Assembly: GCF_003855255.1 (NCBI RefSeq)
Contig: NZ_CP034072.1
Location: 4,149,820-4,213,819, forward strand
Origin: Mycolicibacterium nivoides
Lineage (GTDB): Bacteria; Actinomycetota; Actinomycetes; Mycobacteriales; Mycobacteriaceae
Length of the DNA: 64,000 nucleotides
Reading direction: 5' to 3'
Shown here: positions 1-8,288 of the stretch, in pieces
Position numbering within the stretch: the first letter of the stretch is position 1
Layout of the letters: every line of letters begins with the position of its first letter
Notes under the pieces: generated by a model
What the model was told of the DNA's origin: nothing
Seen by the model: only the letters and a program-made list of their open reading frames with translations
Database searches by the model: none
Program-made: the position numbers and the translations under genes

Positions 1-10
1 GCATGCACTG

Positions 11-1039
11 GTGGCAACCACTGAGAGCGGCGCCAAACACGTCGGCTGGCCGTCGCGGCTGACCAAGGCCCGGCTGCATTTCGTAACGGGCAAGGGCGGC
101 ACCGGCAAGTCGACCGTCGCGGCGGCCCTGGCCCTGGCGCTGGCCGCAGGCGGCCGCAAGGTGCTGCTGGTCGAGGTCGAGGAGCGCCAGGGCATCGCGC
201 AGCTGTTCGACGTGCCGCCGCTGCCGTACGAGGAAGTCAAGGTCGCCACGGCCGATGGCGGCGGTCAGGTCAACGCGCTCGCCATCGACATCGAGGCCGC
301 GTTCCTGGAATACCTCGACATGTTCTACAACCTCGGCCTGGCCGGCCGGGCGATGCGCCGCATCGGGGCCATCGAGTTCGCGACCACCATCGCGCCCGGT
401 CTGCGTGACGTGCTGCTCACCGGCAAGATCAAAGAGATCGTGACGCGGACCGCCAAGGACGCCAAGGGCAAGCGCGGTGTCTATGACGCCGTTGTCGTGG
501 ATTCTCCTCCCACTGGCCGTATTTCGCGGTTCCTGGACGTCACCAAGGCGGTCTCCGACCTGGCCAAGGGTGGGCCGGTGCACTCCCAGGCCGATGGCGT
601 GGTCAAGCTGCTGCACTCCGAGCAGACCGCCATTCACCTGGTGACGCTGCTGGAAGCACTCCCGATCCAGGAGACGCTGGAGGCGATCGACGAGTTGACC
701 GACATGGGGCTGCCGATCGGGAGCGTCATCGTCAACCGCAACATCCCGGCGTACCTGCCCGCCGGGGATCTGGCCAAGGCCGCCGAGGGCGACATCGACG
801 CCGACGCCGTCCGCGCCGGCCTGGACAAGGCCGGAATCACGTTGGCGGACGATGATTTCGCCGGCCTGCTCACCGAGTCGATCCAGCACGCCACGCGGAT
901 CGCGGCCCGCGCCGAGAGCGCCGAACAGCTCGACGCCATCGACGTACCCCGCCTCGAATTGCCCGCGCTGGCCGACGGCGTCGACCTGGGCAGCCTGTAT
1001 GAACTCGCCGAAGCACTCGAACAGCAGGGGGTCCGATAG
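11..1039 (+). CDS. bagA: ArsA/Get3-like ATPase, first subunit (Rv3679 type)
   Basis: This is a 342-residue P-loop ATPase of the ArsA/GET3 class, lacking the duplicated halves of true arsenite pumps. The Walker A is GKGGTGKS at residues 27-34, the deviant form with two lysines. [11 protein letters not shown] block near residue 165 matches the switch region of the family. The sequence closely follows Rv3679 of M. tuberculosis as I remember it, in length and in long stretches. Rv3679 and Rv3680 are reported to form a complex related to Get3, and the precise cargo is unsettled. The GTG start at 11 gives the expected N-terminus. The stop overlaps the start of the next gene (TAGTG), so the two are translationally coupled. 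The upstream promoter lies outside the window. Confidence 0.93.
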   Translation: MATTESGAKHVGWPSRLTKARLHFVTGKGGTGKSTVAAALALALAAGGRKVLLVEVEERQGIAQLFDVPPLPYEEVKVATADGGGQVNALAIDIEAAFLEYLDMFYNLGLAGRAMRRIGAIEFATTIAPGLRDVLLTGKIKEIVTRTAKDAKGKRGVYDAVVVDSPPTGRISRFLDVTKAVSDLAKGGPVHSQADGVVKLLHSEQTAIHLVTLLEALPIQETLEAIDELTDMGLPIGSVIVNRNIPAYLPAGDLAKAAEGDIDADAVRAGLDKAGITLADDDFAGLLTESIQHATRIAARAESAEQLDAIDVPRLELPALADGVDLGSLYELAEALEQQGVR

Positions 1040-2172
1040 TGAGTGCCAAACCGCCCGCCCTTGACATGCACGCGATCCTGTCCGATACCGCCAACCGCGT
1101 CGTAGTCTGCTGCGGCGCAGGCGGTGTCGGCAAGACGACCACCGCGGCCGCGATGGCCCTGCGGGCGGCTGAATACGGCCGCACCGTCGTGGTGCTCACC
1201 ATCGACCCGGCCAAGCGACTGGCCCAGGCGCTGGGTATCAAGGATCTGGGCAACACCCCGCAGCGGGTTCCGCTGGCACCGGAGGTGACCGGCGAGCTGC
1301 ACGCGATGATGCTGGACATGCGCCGAACATTCGACGAGATGGTGGTGCAGTACTCGGATCCCGGCCGCGCAGACGCCATTCTGGAGAACCAGTTCTACCA
1401 AACCGTCGCCACGTCGCTCGCCGGCACGCAGGAATACATGGCGATGGAGAAACTCGGCCAGCTCCTGGCCGAGGACAAGTGGGATCTGGTGGTGGTGGAC
1501 ACCCCGCCGTCTCGCAATGCGCTGGACTTCCTTGACGCCCCCAAGCGGTTGGGCAGCTTCATGGACAGCCGGTTGTGGCGCCTGCTGCTGGCGCCGGGGC
1601 GGGGCATCGGCAAGCTCGTCACCGGCGCGGTCGGCCTGGCCATGAAGGCCCTGTCCACCGTGCTGGGTTCGCAAATGCTTTCCGACGCAGCCGGTTTCGT
1701 TCAGGCGCTGGACGCCACGTTCGACGGTTTCCGGCAGAAGGCCGACAAGACCTACGAACTACTCAAGCGGCGCGGCACCCAGTTCGTGGTGGTGTCGGCG
1801 GCCGAGCCCGATGCGTTGCGTGAGGCGTCGTTCTTCGTCGACCGGCTCTCGAACGAGCACATGCCGCTGGCCGGGCTGATCCTGAACCGCACCCATCCCA
1901 CGCTGTCCGACCTGCATGCCGAGAAGGCCGAGGAAGCCGCTGACGAGTTGGCGGCCGAGGATCCGGATTCGCTGGCCGCGGCGGTGCTGCGCATCCACGC
2001 CGACCGGGCCCACACCGCCAAGCGCGAGGTGCGGCTGCTGTCCCGCTTCACCGGGGCCAACCCGCATGTGGCGATCGTCGGCGTGCCGTCGCTGCCGTTC
2101 GATGTGTCAGATCTCGACGCGCTGCGCGCGATCGCCGATCAGATCACCGGAGAGGCGGCCGACGCCGCCTGA
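1039..2172 (+). CDS. bagB: ArsA/Get3-like ATPase, second subunit (Rv3680 type)
   Basis: This is a 377-residue partner ATPase with Walker [10 protein letters not shown] at residues 26-34, a DPAKRL segment about 30 residues later, and [10 protein letters not shown] (near residue 150) as the switch-type aspartate motif. It resembles Rv3680 in length and sequence. With the upstream gene it should form a cytosolic heteromeric ATPase, by analogy with Get3-like dimers handling membrane or tail-anchored clients. That client role is inference. It starts with GTG one base inside the previous stop. The 3' end runs 34 bases into the convergent beta-lactamase-like gene, so the two transcripts overlap tail to tail with no room for a separate terminator. 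Confidence 0.93.
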   Translation: MSAKPPALDMHAILSDTANRVVVCCGAGGVGKTTTAAAMALRAAEYGRTVVVLTIDPAKRLAQALGIKDLGNTPQRVPLAPEVTGELHAMMLDMRRTFDEMVVQYSDPGRADAILENQFYQTVATSLAGTQEYMAMEKLGQLLAEDKWDLVVVDTPPSRNALDFLDAPKRLGSFMDSRLWRLLLAPGRGIGKLVTGAVGLAMKALSTVLGSQMLSDAAGFVQALDATFDGFRQKADKTYELLKRRGTQFVVVSAAEPDALREASFFVDRLSNEHMPLAGLILNRTHPTLSDLHAEKAEEAADELAAEDPDSLAAAVLRIHADRAHTAKREVRLLSRFTGANPHVAIVGVPSLPFDVSDLDALRAIADQITGEAADAA

Positions 2173-2999
2173 CCGGTGTCCTCCAGATATCGGCGGATCT
2201 CGTTGCCCAGCAGCCCCATCGCCTCCAGACAGGGGTCGCGATGGTCTTCACCCCAGGCCCAGTTCGCCAGAACGGCGTAGCCCACGCGGCGTCCACTGGC
2301 AGCGTGCCCGACGCATCCGATGTCGATGCGCGCATCGGAGATGGTCCCGGTCTTGTTCCAGAGTTCGAAGCCGGCGTCGGGCTCGGTGTGGGCCAGTGGG
2401 TCCAGGCCGAATGCCCGCGCCACCATGGACAGATCGGTGTTGACGCCGAGCCATCGCCGCACCCGCTCGGACGCCGCGGCGCCGTGGATGTCACCCGCAT
2501 GCAGACGTCCGACGAAGTCGCACAGTTCCGCCGCGCTGCCTGTTGAGAGGGTGAGCGGATCATCCTGGGATCGGTTCAGCCGCACCCGGTCCCGCAACCC
2601 GCTGACAGTGAACCCGAGGTCGCGGGTGGCGCGCTGGACCTCATCGAGTCCGAGCCGGCGAAGCAGCATGTTGGTGGCCATGTTGTCGCTGACCGCACCG
2701 ATCAGCAGGCACAGGTCATCGATCCGGTGGTCCTGCTGCCGGAGCAGGTAGAGGATGCCGGAATCCGCCACCTGGTCCTCGGCCGTGGCGGCGACGACTT
2801 CACCGGGGTCCAGGGTCACGTCGTCGAACCGGCGTGCCACCTCGGCCAGCAGGAAGACCTTTCCCACACTCGCTGTCTTGAGCACGCGGTCGGGAGTGTG
2901 CTCCCACAAGGTCTGGCCGGTGCTCAGGTCCGTGACGCGGGCCGACCAGTTCGCCACGTCGGCCAGCCAGGACGAGGCCCAGGAGAAGAAGGCGCTCAT
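2139..2999 (-). CDS. Cytosolic class A beta-lactamase-fold serine hydrolase
   Basis: This 286-residue protein has the three active-site marks of penicillin-recognising enzymes: SVGK at 44-47 (SxxK, nucleophile Ser44), SDN at 104-106 and KTG at 216-218. There is no signal peptide or lipobox, because the protein begins [10 protein letters not shown] and runs straight into the domain, so it is expected in the cytoplasm. I see no convincing ExxLN deacylation motif between SDN and KTG. It is therefore probably not a true beta-lactamase but an amidase or esterase of that fold. Its ATG overlaps the stop of the upstream permease by four bases (ATGA), so it is the last gene of a permease operon. This suggests a substrate imported or produced by that operon. 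Longer upstream reading frames only shadow the permease. Confidence 0.8.
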   Translation of the reverse strand: MSAFFSWASSWLADVANWSARVTDLSTGQTLWEHTPDRVLKTASVGKVFLLAEVARRFDDVTLDPGEVVAATAEDQVADSGILYLLRQQDHRIDDLCLLIGAVSDNMATNMLLRRLGLDEVQRATRDLGFTVSGLRDRVRLNRSQDDPLTLSTGSAAELCDFVGRLHAGDIHGAAASERVRRWLGVNTDLSMVARAFGLDPLAHTEPDAGFELWNKTGTISDARIDIGCVGHAASGRRVGYAVLANWAWGEDHRDPCLEAMGLLGNEIRRYLEDTGQAASAASPVI

Positions 3000-4408
3000 G
3001 CCAGTTCGGCGACCTCGGCGTCGACGGGCACGCGCCCGAACCGCTTGCGCAGGACGTAGGCCACCACGACCACGACGAGGCTGAGCACGCTGGCCAGCAG
3101 CTGGACGCGCTGATCGACGTCGAACAGCATGGCAAGCAACACCAGGACGAAACACGCGATCACCACGATGGTCAGATACGGGAAGAACCACATCTTCAGC
3201 GTCAGCCTGGACGGGTCTTCACGTTCGATGGCCCGGCGCACCCGCAGTTCGGAGATGCCGATCATGATGTACATGAAGATCGCGACCACGCCGCACGAGT
3301 TCACCAGGAACAGGAACAGTGAATCGGGAGCGATGTAGGCGAGCACCACTGAGATCCAGCCGATGACCGTGCTGGCCAGTACGGCCCGGGTCGGTACGCC
3401 GCGGGAGTTGGTGCGCACCAACCACTCCGGCGCGTCGCCGTGTGACGCGAGGACCCGCAGCATGCGCGAGGACGTGTAGATCGACGAGTTCAGCACCGAG
3501 AGCACCGCGGTGAGGATGACGAAGTTCATGATCGCGCCGGCACCGGGAATCTCCAGTTTGTCCAGCGCGGCCACATACGGGCTGGACAGCACCGATGCGT
3601 CGTTCCACGGCAGGATGCACACGACGAGGAAGATCGACCCGACGTAGAACAGGATGATCCGCCAGATGACTCCGGTGGTGGCCCTGGCCACCGACTTCGC
3701 GGGCTCGGTGCTCTCCGCGGCTGCGATGGTGACGATCTCGGCTCCGCCGAAGGCGAAGATCACCACCACCACGGCGCCCAGGATCGCCCCGACGCCGTTG
3801 GGCGCGAAGCCGCCGTGGGACACCAGATTGCTCAGTCCGCTGGTATCGCCCGGCCACAACCCCAGGACCCACAGCAGGCCCAGCACGATGAAGGACACGA
3901 TGGCGGCGACCTTGATGCCGGAGAACCAGAACTCGAATTCGCCGAACCACCGCACCGAGATCAGGTTGGTCACGGTCATCACGGCCATCAAAAGCATGGC
4001 CATGAGCCACAGCGGCAAACCGACCCAGACGGACAGGATCTTCGCCCCGGCAACGGCTTCCACCGCGATGATGATCACGTAGTAGTACCAGTACAACCAG
4101 CCGAGGGTGAAGCCCGCCCACGGCCCGATCCCCATCCGGGCGTAGTCGGCGAACGCACCGGTCCTCGGCTTTGCGACCACCATCTCGCCCAGCATGCGCA
4201 GGGTGCACAACACCAGCGCACCGGCCAGAACGTAGGACAGGATCGCGGCGGGGCCGGCGGTCTTGATGACCGCACCGCTACCGACGAACAGCCCGGCACC
4301 GATGGCACCGCCGATCGCGATCATCGTCATGTGTCTCGTTTTGAGCGACCTGGCCAGGCCGGAGCGGGGTTCGTCGGTGGAGGACGACTGGGATGTCGAT
4401 TCGAGCAT
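2996..4408 (-). CDS. APC-family amino-acid permease
   Basis: This is a 470-residue integral membrane transporter with about twelve hydrophobic segments. The N-terminal motif AIGGAIGAGLFVGSG (around residues 31-45) is the signature of the amino-acid transporter (AAT) branch of the APC superfamily, the group of GABA, lysine and aromatic amino-acid permeases. It should import an amino acid with protons across the cytoplasmic membrane. The substrate cannot be read from sequence. It lies between a fold-III PLP decarboxylase (26 bases upstream) and the beta-lactamase-like hydrolase (4-base overlap downstream). All three run in the same direction behind a PucR regulator. The natural reading is an uptake and breakdown operon for one amino acid or amino-acid derivative. 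Confidence 0.88.
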   Translation of the reverse strand: MLESTSQSSSTDEPRSGLARSLKTRHMTMIAIGGAIGAGLFVGSGAVIKTAGPAAILSYVLAGALVLCTLRMLGEMVVAKPRTGAFADYARMGIGPWAGFTLGWLYWYYYVIIIAVEAVAGAKILSVWVGLPLWLMAMLLMAVMTVTNLISVRWFGEFEFWFSGIKVAAIVSFIVLGLLWVLGLWPGDTSGLSNLVSHGGFAPNGVGAILGAVVVVIFAFGGAEIVTIAAAESTEPAKSVARATTGVIWRIILFYVGSIFLVVCILPWNDASVLSSPYVAALDKLEIPGAGAIMNFVILTAVLSVLNSSIYTSSRMLRVLASHGDAPEWLVRTNSRGVPTRAVLASTVIGWISVVLAYIAPDSLFLFLVNSCGVVAIFMYIMIGISELRVRRAIEREDPSRLTLKMWFFPYLTIVVIACFVLVLLAMLFDVDQRVQLLASVLSLVVVVVAYVLRKRFGRVPVDAEVAELA

Positions 4409-4434
4409 GTGGGCGGTCGCAATCAGTCGGAGGG

Positions 4435-5802
4435 TCAGGCGGACGGGAGCAGAGGCAACGGCACAAGAGACGGTTCGCCGGCCTCGGTGACGATCTGTTC
4501 GATCGTCTGGGCCCGACGGGCAAGCGACCAGCGTCGGTCGCCCTCGGCGTCGGTCCCCACGGTGTACACCGCGGGTCGGGGCAGCGCGTTGTACGAGAAG
4601 TGGGTGGAGAAGTAGTAGCCGCCGGTATCCGGAACGGCCACCAGGTCTCCCCCGCGGATGAACGGCAATTCGCGGCCGACGGCAAGCATGTCACCGGTGA
4701 AGCAGGCGGGCCCGGCCACGTCCTGTACTCGCATACCGCCGTCCCGGCGCCGCCCCTGCCGGTCGTAGATCTCGACCCGCAACGGCCACGCCTCGGGCGC
4801 GAAGATCGTGCGGGTGGCCACCTGCACACCGGCGTGGGTGATGGCGATCGGCCGGCCGCCGGTGACTTTCGTGTACTCGACGCGGGCGACGATGGTGCCG
4901 GCCTTGGCCGTCAGCGCCCGCCCGAACTCGGTCACCAAGGCGTACGTGCCGTCGAACAGTTGCGGCACCGCAGCCTCCAGCGCGGCGCGGTGATCGGCGA
5001 AACTTGGTGTGATGTCGTCGGATTCGAAGTTGACCGGCAATCCTCCGCCGATGTCGATCCGCTGGATCTGCCGGACGCCGACCCGTGCGGTGATCTCGGC
5101 GGCGAGCTCTGCCACCAGCCGTACGCCCTCGGCGGCGTGCGCGAGGCTCATGCCCTGCGATCCGCTGTGCACGTGCAGCTGGGTCAACCAGGGCCGGTCC
5201 GCAAAGGCGTCGACGATTTCGTCGCGATGGTCGGCCAGCCCGATCCCGAACTTGGAGGTGGTGGTGGCCGTGCTCATGGCGCCGATGGTGCCTGCGCCGG
5301 TCTGGGGATTCAGCCTCATCCCGATGACCGACCGATGCCCTTCCACCCGGGCGATCGCCTGATCGACCCGCGCCAGCTCCTCGAAGTTGTCGATGTTGAA
5401 CGAGACCCCCAGTGCGAGGGCCCGCTCTATCTCGGTCGTGGTCTTGGCCGGAGAGTCGAACACGATGCGTTCTGCCGGGAAGCCCGCGGCCAGCGCCAGT
5501 TCGAGCTCACCGGGGCTGGCCACCTCGCATCCGAATCCCGCCTGGGCGAAACGCGCGAGCACCGGGCGCAGGGTGATCGCCTTGGCCGCGATGGTGTGCA
5601 ACGCCGGCATGCTCGGCGGGTACGCCTCGGTCAGCGACCGCATCAGTTCATCGAGGGTGTCCAGGTCGATGACGCCGCACATCGGGTACAGGTCACCGAT
5701 GAATCCCTGCCGAACCACACCGGCCACAATTTCGCCGCGCCGGCGCAGGAGCGTGTCCGGACCCGGCAGTGGTTGCCCGGTACGCAGTGGTGCATCAATC
5801 AC
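4435..5802 (-). CDS. LysA-like fold-type III PLP decarboxylase
   Basis: This 455-residue protein belongs to the ornithine/diaminopimelate decarboxylase 2 family, an alanine-racemase-type barrel with a C-terminal beta domain. The PLP lysine is probably Lys74 (IAAKA). Other family marks in order are FGCEVASPGEL, HVHSGSQ, the glycine-rich phosphate loop IDIGGGLP, EFGRAL, and near the C-terminus the GPACFTGD segment with the partner-subunit cysteine and aspartate, followed by a GGYY motif. It should decarboxylate an amino acid. It is unlikely to be the housekeeping lysA, because it sits with a permease and PucR regulator rather than with thrA or argS. The substrate is unassigned. The next gene begins 26 bases downstream. 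Confidence 0.82.
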   Translation of the reverse strand: MIDAPLRTGQPLPGPDTLLRRRGEIVAGVVRQGFIGDLYPMCGVIDLDTLDELMRSLTEAYPPSMPALHTIAAKAITLRPVLARFAQAGFGCEVASPGELELALAAGFPAERIVFDSPAKTTTEIERALALGVSFNIDNFEELARVDQAIARVEGHRSVIGMRLNPQTGAGTIGAMSTATTTSKFGIGLADHRDEIVDAFADRPWLTQLHVHSGSQGMSLAHAAEGVRLVAELAAEITARVGVRQIQRIDIGGGLPVNFESDDITPSFADHRAALEAAVPQLFDGTYALVTEFGRALTAKAGTIVARVEYTKVTGGRPIAITHAGVQVATRTIFAPEAWPLRVEIYDRQGRRRDGGMRVQDVAGPACFTGDMLAVGRELPFIRGGDLVAVPDTGGYYFSTHFSYNALPRPAVYTVGTDAEGDRRWSLARRAQTIEQIVTEAGEPSLVPLPLLPSA

Positions 5803-5925
5803 AGATAAACCCTATGAACTCAGCCGTTGGTGGGGAGAGCCATGCGGGCTGAGGAATTTCGCGCGGATCTTCGTCGGATTCGGAGGAATCCCCCGAGACC
5901 CTGATGGCGGTATCTCCGAAATGCA

Positions 5926-7539
5926 CTAACCGGATCCACGTTTCTTGTCGATGTCGACGGGCGGGTGGCCCGTGCGGACCTCACCGCGTCGTTCCCACAC
6001 CAGCAGCCCCAGCGACGTGCGGAGCCGGGCAGCCGCCGATTGCAGGTCGATACCGGAGACCACACGGATCCGGTCCAGTCGGTACCGCAGCGAATTGGCG
6101 TGGATGCCCAGTTCGCGGGCCGCCCCGCTCAGATTGCCCGGGTGGTCGAGCACGGCCGCGACGGTGTCGATGAACGCGGTGCCGTGGTCGGTGTCGTGCC
6201 GGCGCAGGGCAGACAGCGGTTCGGCGATCGTGTCGGCCATCGGATCGAGCAGATCAGCCACCCGAACCAGGGTCAGCGCGTCCTGCACGTCGGCAGCGGT
6301 GAGCACAGGCCGCGGATCGCGCGGCTGGTGTGCGACGTCGAGTGCGGCTGCGTCGAGGACCTGACGGGCGACGATCGCGGAATTCCGCAAGTAGGCGATG
6401 GCGTCGACGACGGGACCGACCGCGACCGGGCCGGCGTGCGCAGCCGAGACCCGGGTCAAGTGCCTCGACAGGTTGTCAGCCAGATCCGCCTCGGCGGACT
6501 CGTCGTCCAGCACCGGGAGCACGGCGAGCAGATCGTCCCCGACCCGCGCCGTCCGGGCGCCGGCCCGCAGCGCCTGAACATGGAACATCAGGGAGCGCGA
6601 CGCGGGCGTATCGGAGCCCAGCGCGACCACTGCATGTCTGCTGTCCGGTTGCAGCCCGAGCAACGCCGCCGGGACTCCGGGATCCACCCCACGCGAGAGC
6701 AGGTCGACCAGAGCCGACTCCTGGAGCCGGCGTTCGTATTGGTCGCGGTGGACTTCTCGCAGCATCATCGCCGCGGCGGTCTGACGCACCTGCAGCAGCA
6801 GCTGCCGTAGTTCTTCGCGATCGGTGTCGTCGTCCAACGCCGCCCAGATCGTGCCGAGCGTTTCGGTGCCCGATTTCATCGCGACCACCATGCGGGCCGG
6901 GTCGTCATCCTCGGCATTGCGCACGACCACGTCATCGGATCGCCAGACCGCAGGCAAGAACCCGGTGGACATCAGCCGCTCGACCCGCCACGCGGGTACC
7001 GCGCCACCCAGGATCGTCTGGTTCCGGATCGGGTCGACACCCGGTCCGACGACGGCGTACGCCAGGACCCGGGAATCCAGATCCTCGATCGTCACCGGAG
7101 CGCCGGTCTGGCTGCTGATCCAACGGGCCAGGGCCTGCAGGTTGTCCACCTGCGGGGCCGGGCTGACGATGCGGCCCGCACCGAGCAGCCGGACCAGGAC
7201 CCGGAACAGCTCGCTCCAGCCCACCCATGGCGAACGCCGGAACAGTCTGGTGGAGTGGCTGGGCAACATCGACACGTCGGTCGTCGCGTCGGGTGGAAGC
7301 ACAACGGCCGCAGCGGTTCCCACCTCATCGAGCAACGACCCGAGCGCGAAGCGGTCCTCGATGCGAGTGCTGACGAACACGATGGTGCCGGTGTAGTCCG
7401 CCGGGGTGCCGGGCTCGTGCAGGGCAACGTCGCTCAACAACGGATCGTCGCCGGTTTCCGCCGCGGGCAGCGGTATCAGCATGCCGGCGGCACCAGAAAC
7501 CATCGCCGACAACGGAAGAACGCTGGCAGGCTCACTCAC
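5926..7539 (-). CDS. PucR-family transcriptional regulator
   Basis: This is a 537-residue regulator of the PucR/CdaR kind. The C-terminal helix-turn-helix (HTH_30) reads NLSGAARELGIHANSLRYRL, the standard PucR recognition segment, followed by GIDLQSAAARL. The upstream half has a GAF-like or PucR ligand region with no membrane segments. It is immediately upstream of, and in the same direction as, the decarboxylase-permease-hydrolase genes, with a 123-base gap that can hold a promoter. PucR-type regulators usually activate adjacent catabolic operons in response to a nitrogenous substrate. That is the most economical role here, but the inducer is unknown. A short run of basic residues ends the protein (DKKRGSG). 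Confidence 0.85.
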   Translation of the reverse strand: MSEPASVLPLSAMVSGAAGMLIPLPAAETGDDPLLSDVALHEPGTPADYTGTIVFVSTRIEDRFALGSLLDEVGTAAAVVLPPDATTDVSMLPSHSTRLFRRSPWVGWSELFRVLVRLLGAGRIVSPAPQVDNLQALARWISSQTGAPVTIEDLDSRVLAYAVVGPGVDPIRNQTILGGAVPAWRVERLMSTGFLPAVWRSDDVVVRNAEDDDPARMVVAMKSGTETLGTIWAALDDDTDREELRQLLLQVRQTAAAMMLREVHRDQYERRLQESALVDLLSRGVDPGVPAALLGLQPDSRHAVVALGSDTPASRSLMFHVQALRAGARTARVGDDLLAVLPVLDDESAEADLADNLSRHLTRVSAAHAGPVAVGPVVDAIAYLRNSAIVARQVLDAAALDVAHQPRDPRPVLTAADVQDALTLVRVADLLDPMADTIAEPLSALRRHDTDHGTAFIDTVAAVLDHPGNLSGAARELGIHANSLRYRLDRIRVVSGIDLQSAAARLRTSLGLLVWERRGEVRTGHPPVDIDKKRGSG

Positions 7540-7632
7540 TGCTGCTGATTACCATGTGCCACAACCGAATACACTACCGTCGGCCGCACTTTGGCGCGCG
7601 CGGGCCAGTGAGCCCGCGTAAGGACACGGAGG

Positions 7633-8016
7633 CTAGACCGCGCTACGGTGGTGCTTGCGCTGGGCTGCGAAGAACTCGGACCAGGAGATGACTTCGGGAT
7701 GCTGTTTGAGCAGGGCACGACGCTGACGTTCGGTCATCCCGCCCCAGACTCCGAACTCCACGCGATTGTCGAGTGCATCGGCACCGCATTCGAGAATCAC
7801 CGGGCAGTGCCTGCAGATCACCGCGGCTTTGCGTTGTGCGGCACCGCGGACGAACAATTCGTCCGGATCGGCCTGACGGCACCTCGCCTGCGAAACCCAG
7901 GCGATCCGGGCTTCGCCCTCGCCTCGGTGGACCAGGTTGGCGGCTGGGGCGGAAGCGTTCATCTTGTCTGCGACAGTTCGTGTACCTGACACCAGCGATC
8001 CCTTCGTTCCAGCCAT
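7633..8016 (-). CDS. whiB4: WhiB4 iron-sulfur redox regulator
   Basis: This 127-residue WhiB protein has the four cluster cysteines at C46, C68, C71 and C77 (C-x21-C-x2-C-x5-C) and the GVWGG turn at 89-93 followed by a basic DNA-binding tail. From ERIAWVS-like residues onward it is nearly the same as WhiB4 (Rv3681c), and its position beside ponA2 is conserved. WhiB4 is known as an oxygen- and NO-sensitive [4Fe-4S] protein that condenses and binds DNA when oxidised and restrains antioxidant genes. An internal ATG at 7962 (Met19) would give a length closer to the M. tuberculosis protein, so the exact start is uncertain. It is divergent from ponA2 across 272 bases that must hold both promoters. 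Confidence 0.94.
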   Translation of the reverse strand: MAGTKGSLVSGTRTVADKMNASAPAANLVHRGEGEARIAWVSQARCRQADPDELFVRGAAQRKAAVICRHCPVILECGADALDNRVEFGVWGGMTERQRRALLKQHPEVISWSEFFAAQRKHHRSAV

Positions 8017-8288
8017 CTCCCCAGATGGCAGGCTTCGAACCTTCCGGTGTAGAACGCCGTTGCGATCTACGCCACATTGCGCCAGCCTGTGTTACCTGGA
8101 TCGCACTGTGTGTCCAAGCTAGGTGGTCAGAGGGTATTAACGCAACAGTTTGCGAACCACTTTTTTGGGACGGCCGTGCCGTCTGACCCGCTTTCGGGCG
8201 CACCGCGGTATTTCTGCAGGCAAGCGCGATATGCCGGTGAGTCCCGCTCGCGGGAAGCCCGCCTCAACGAGATAGCTACTCTGTACCC

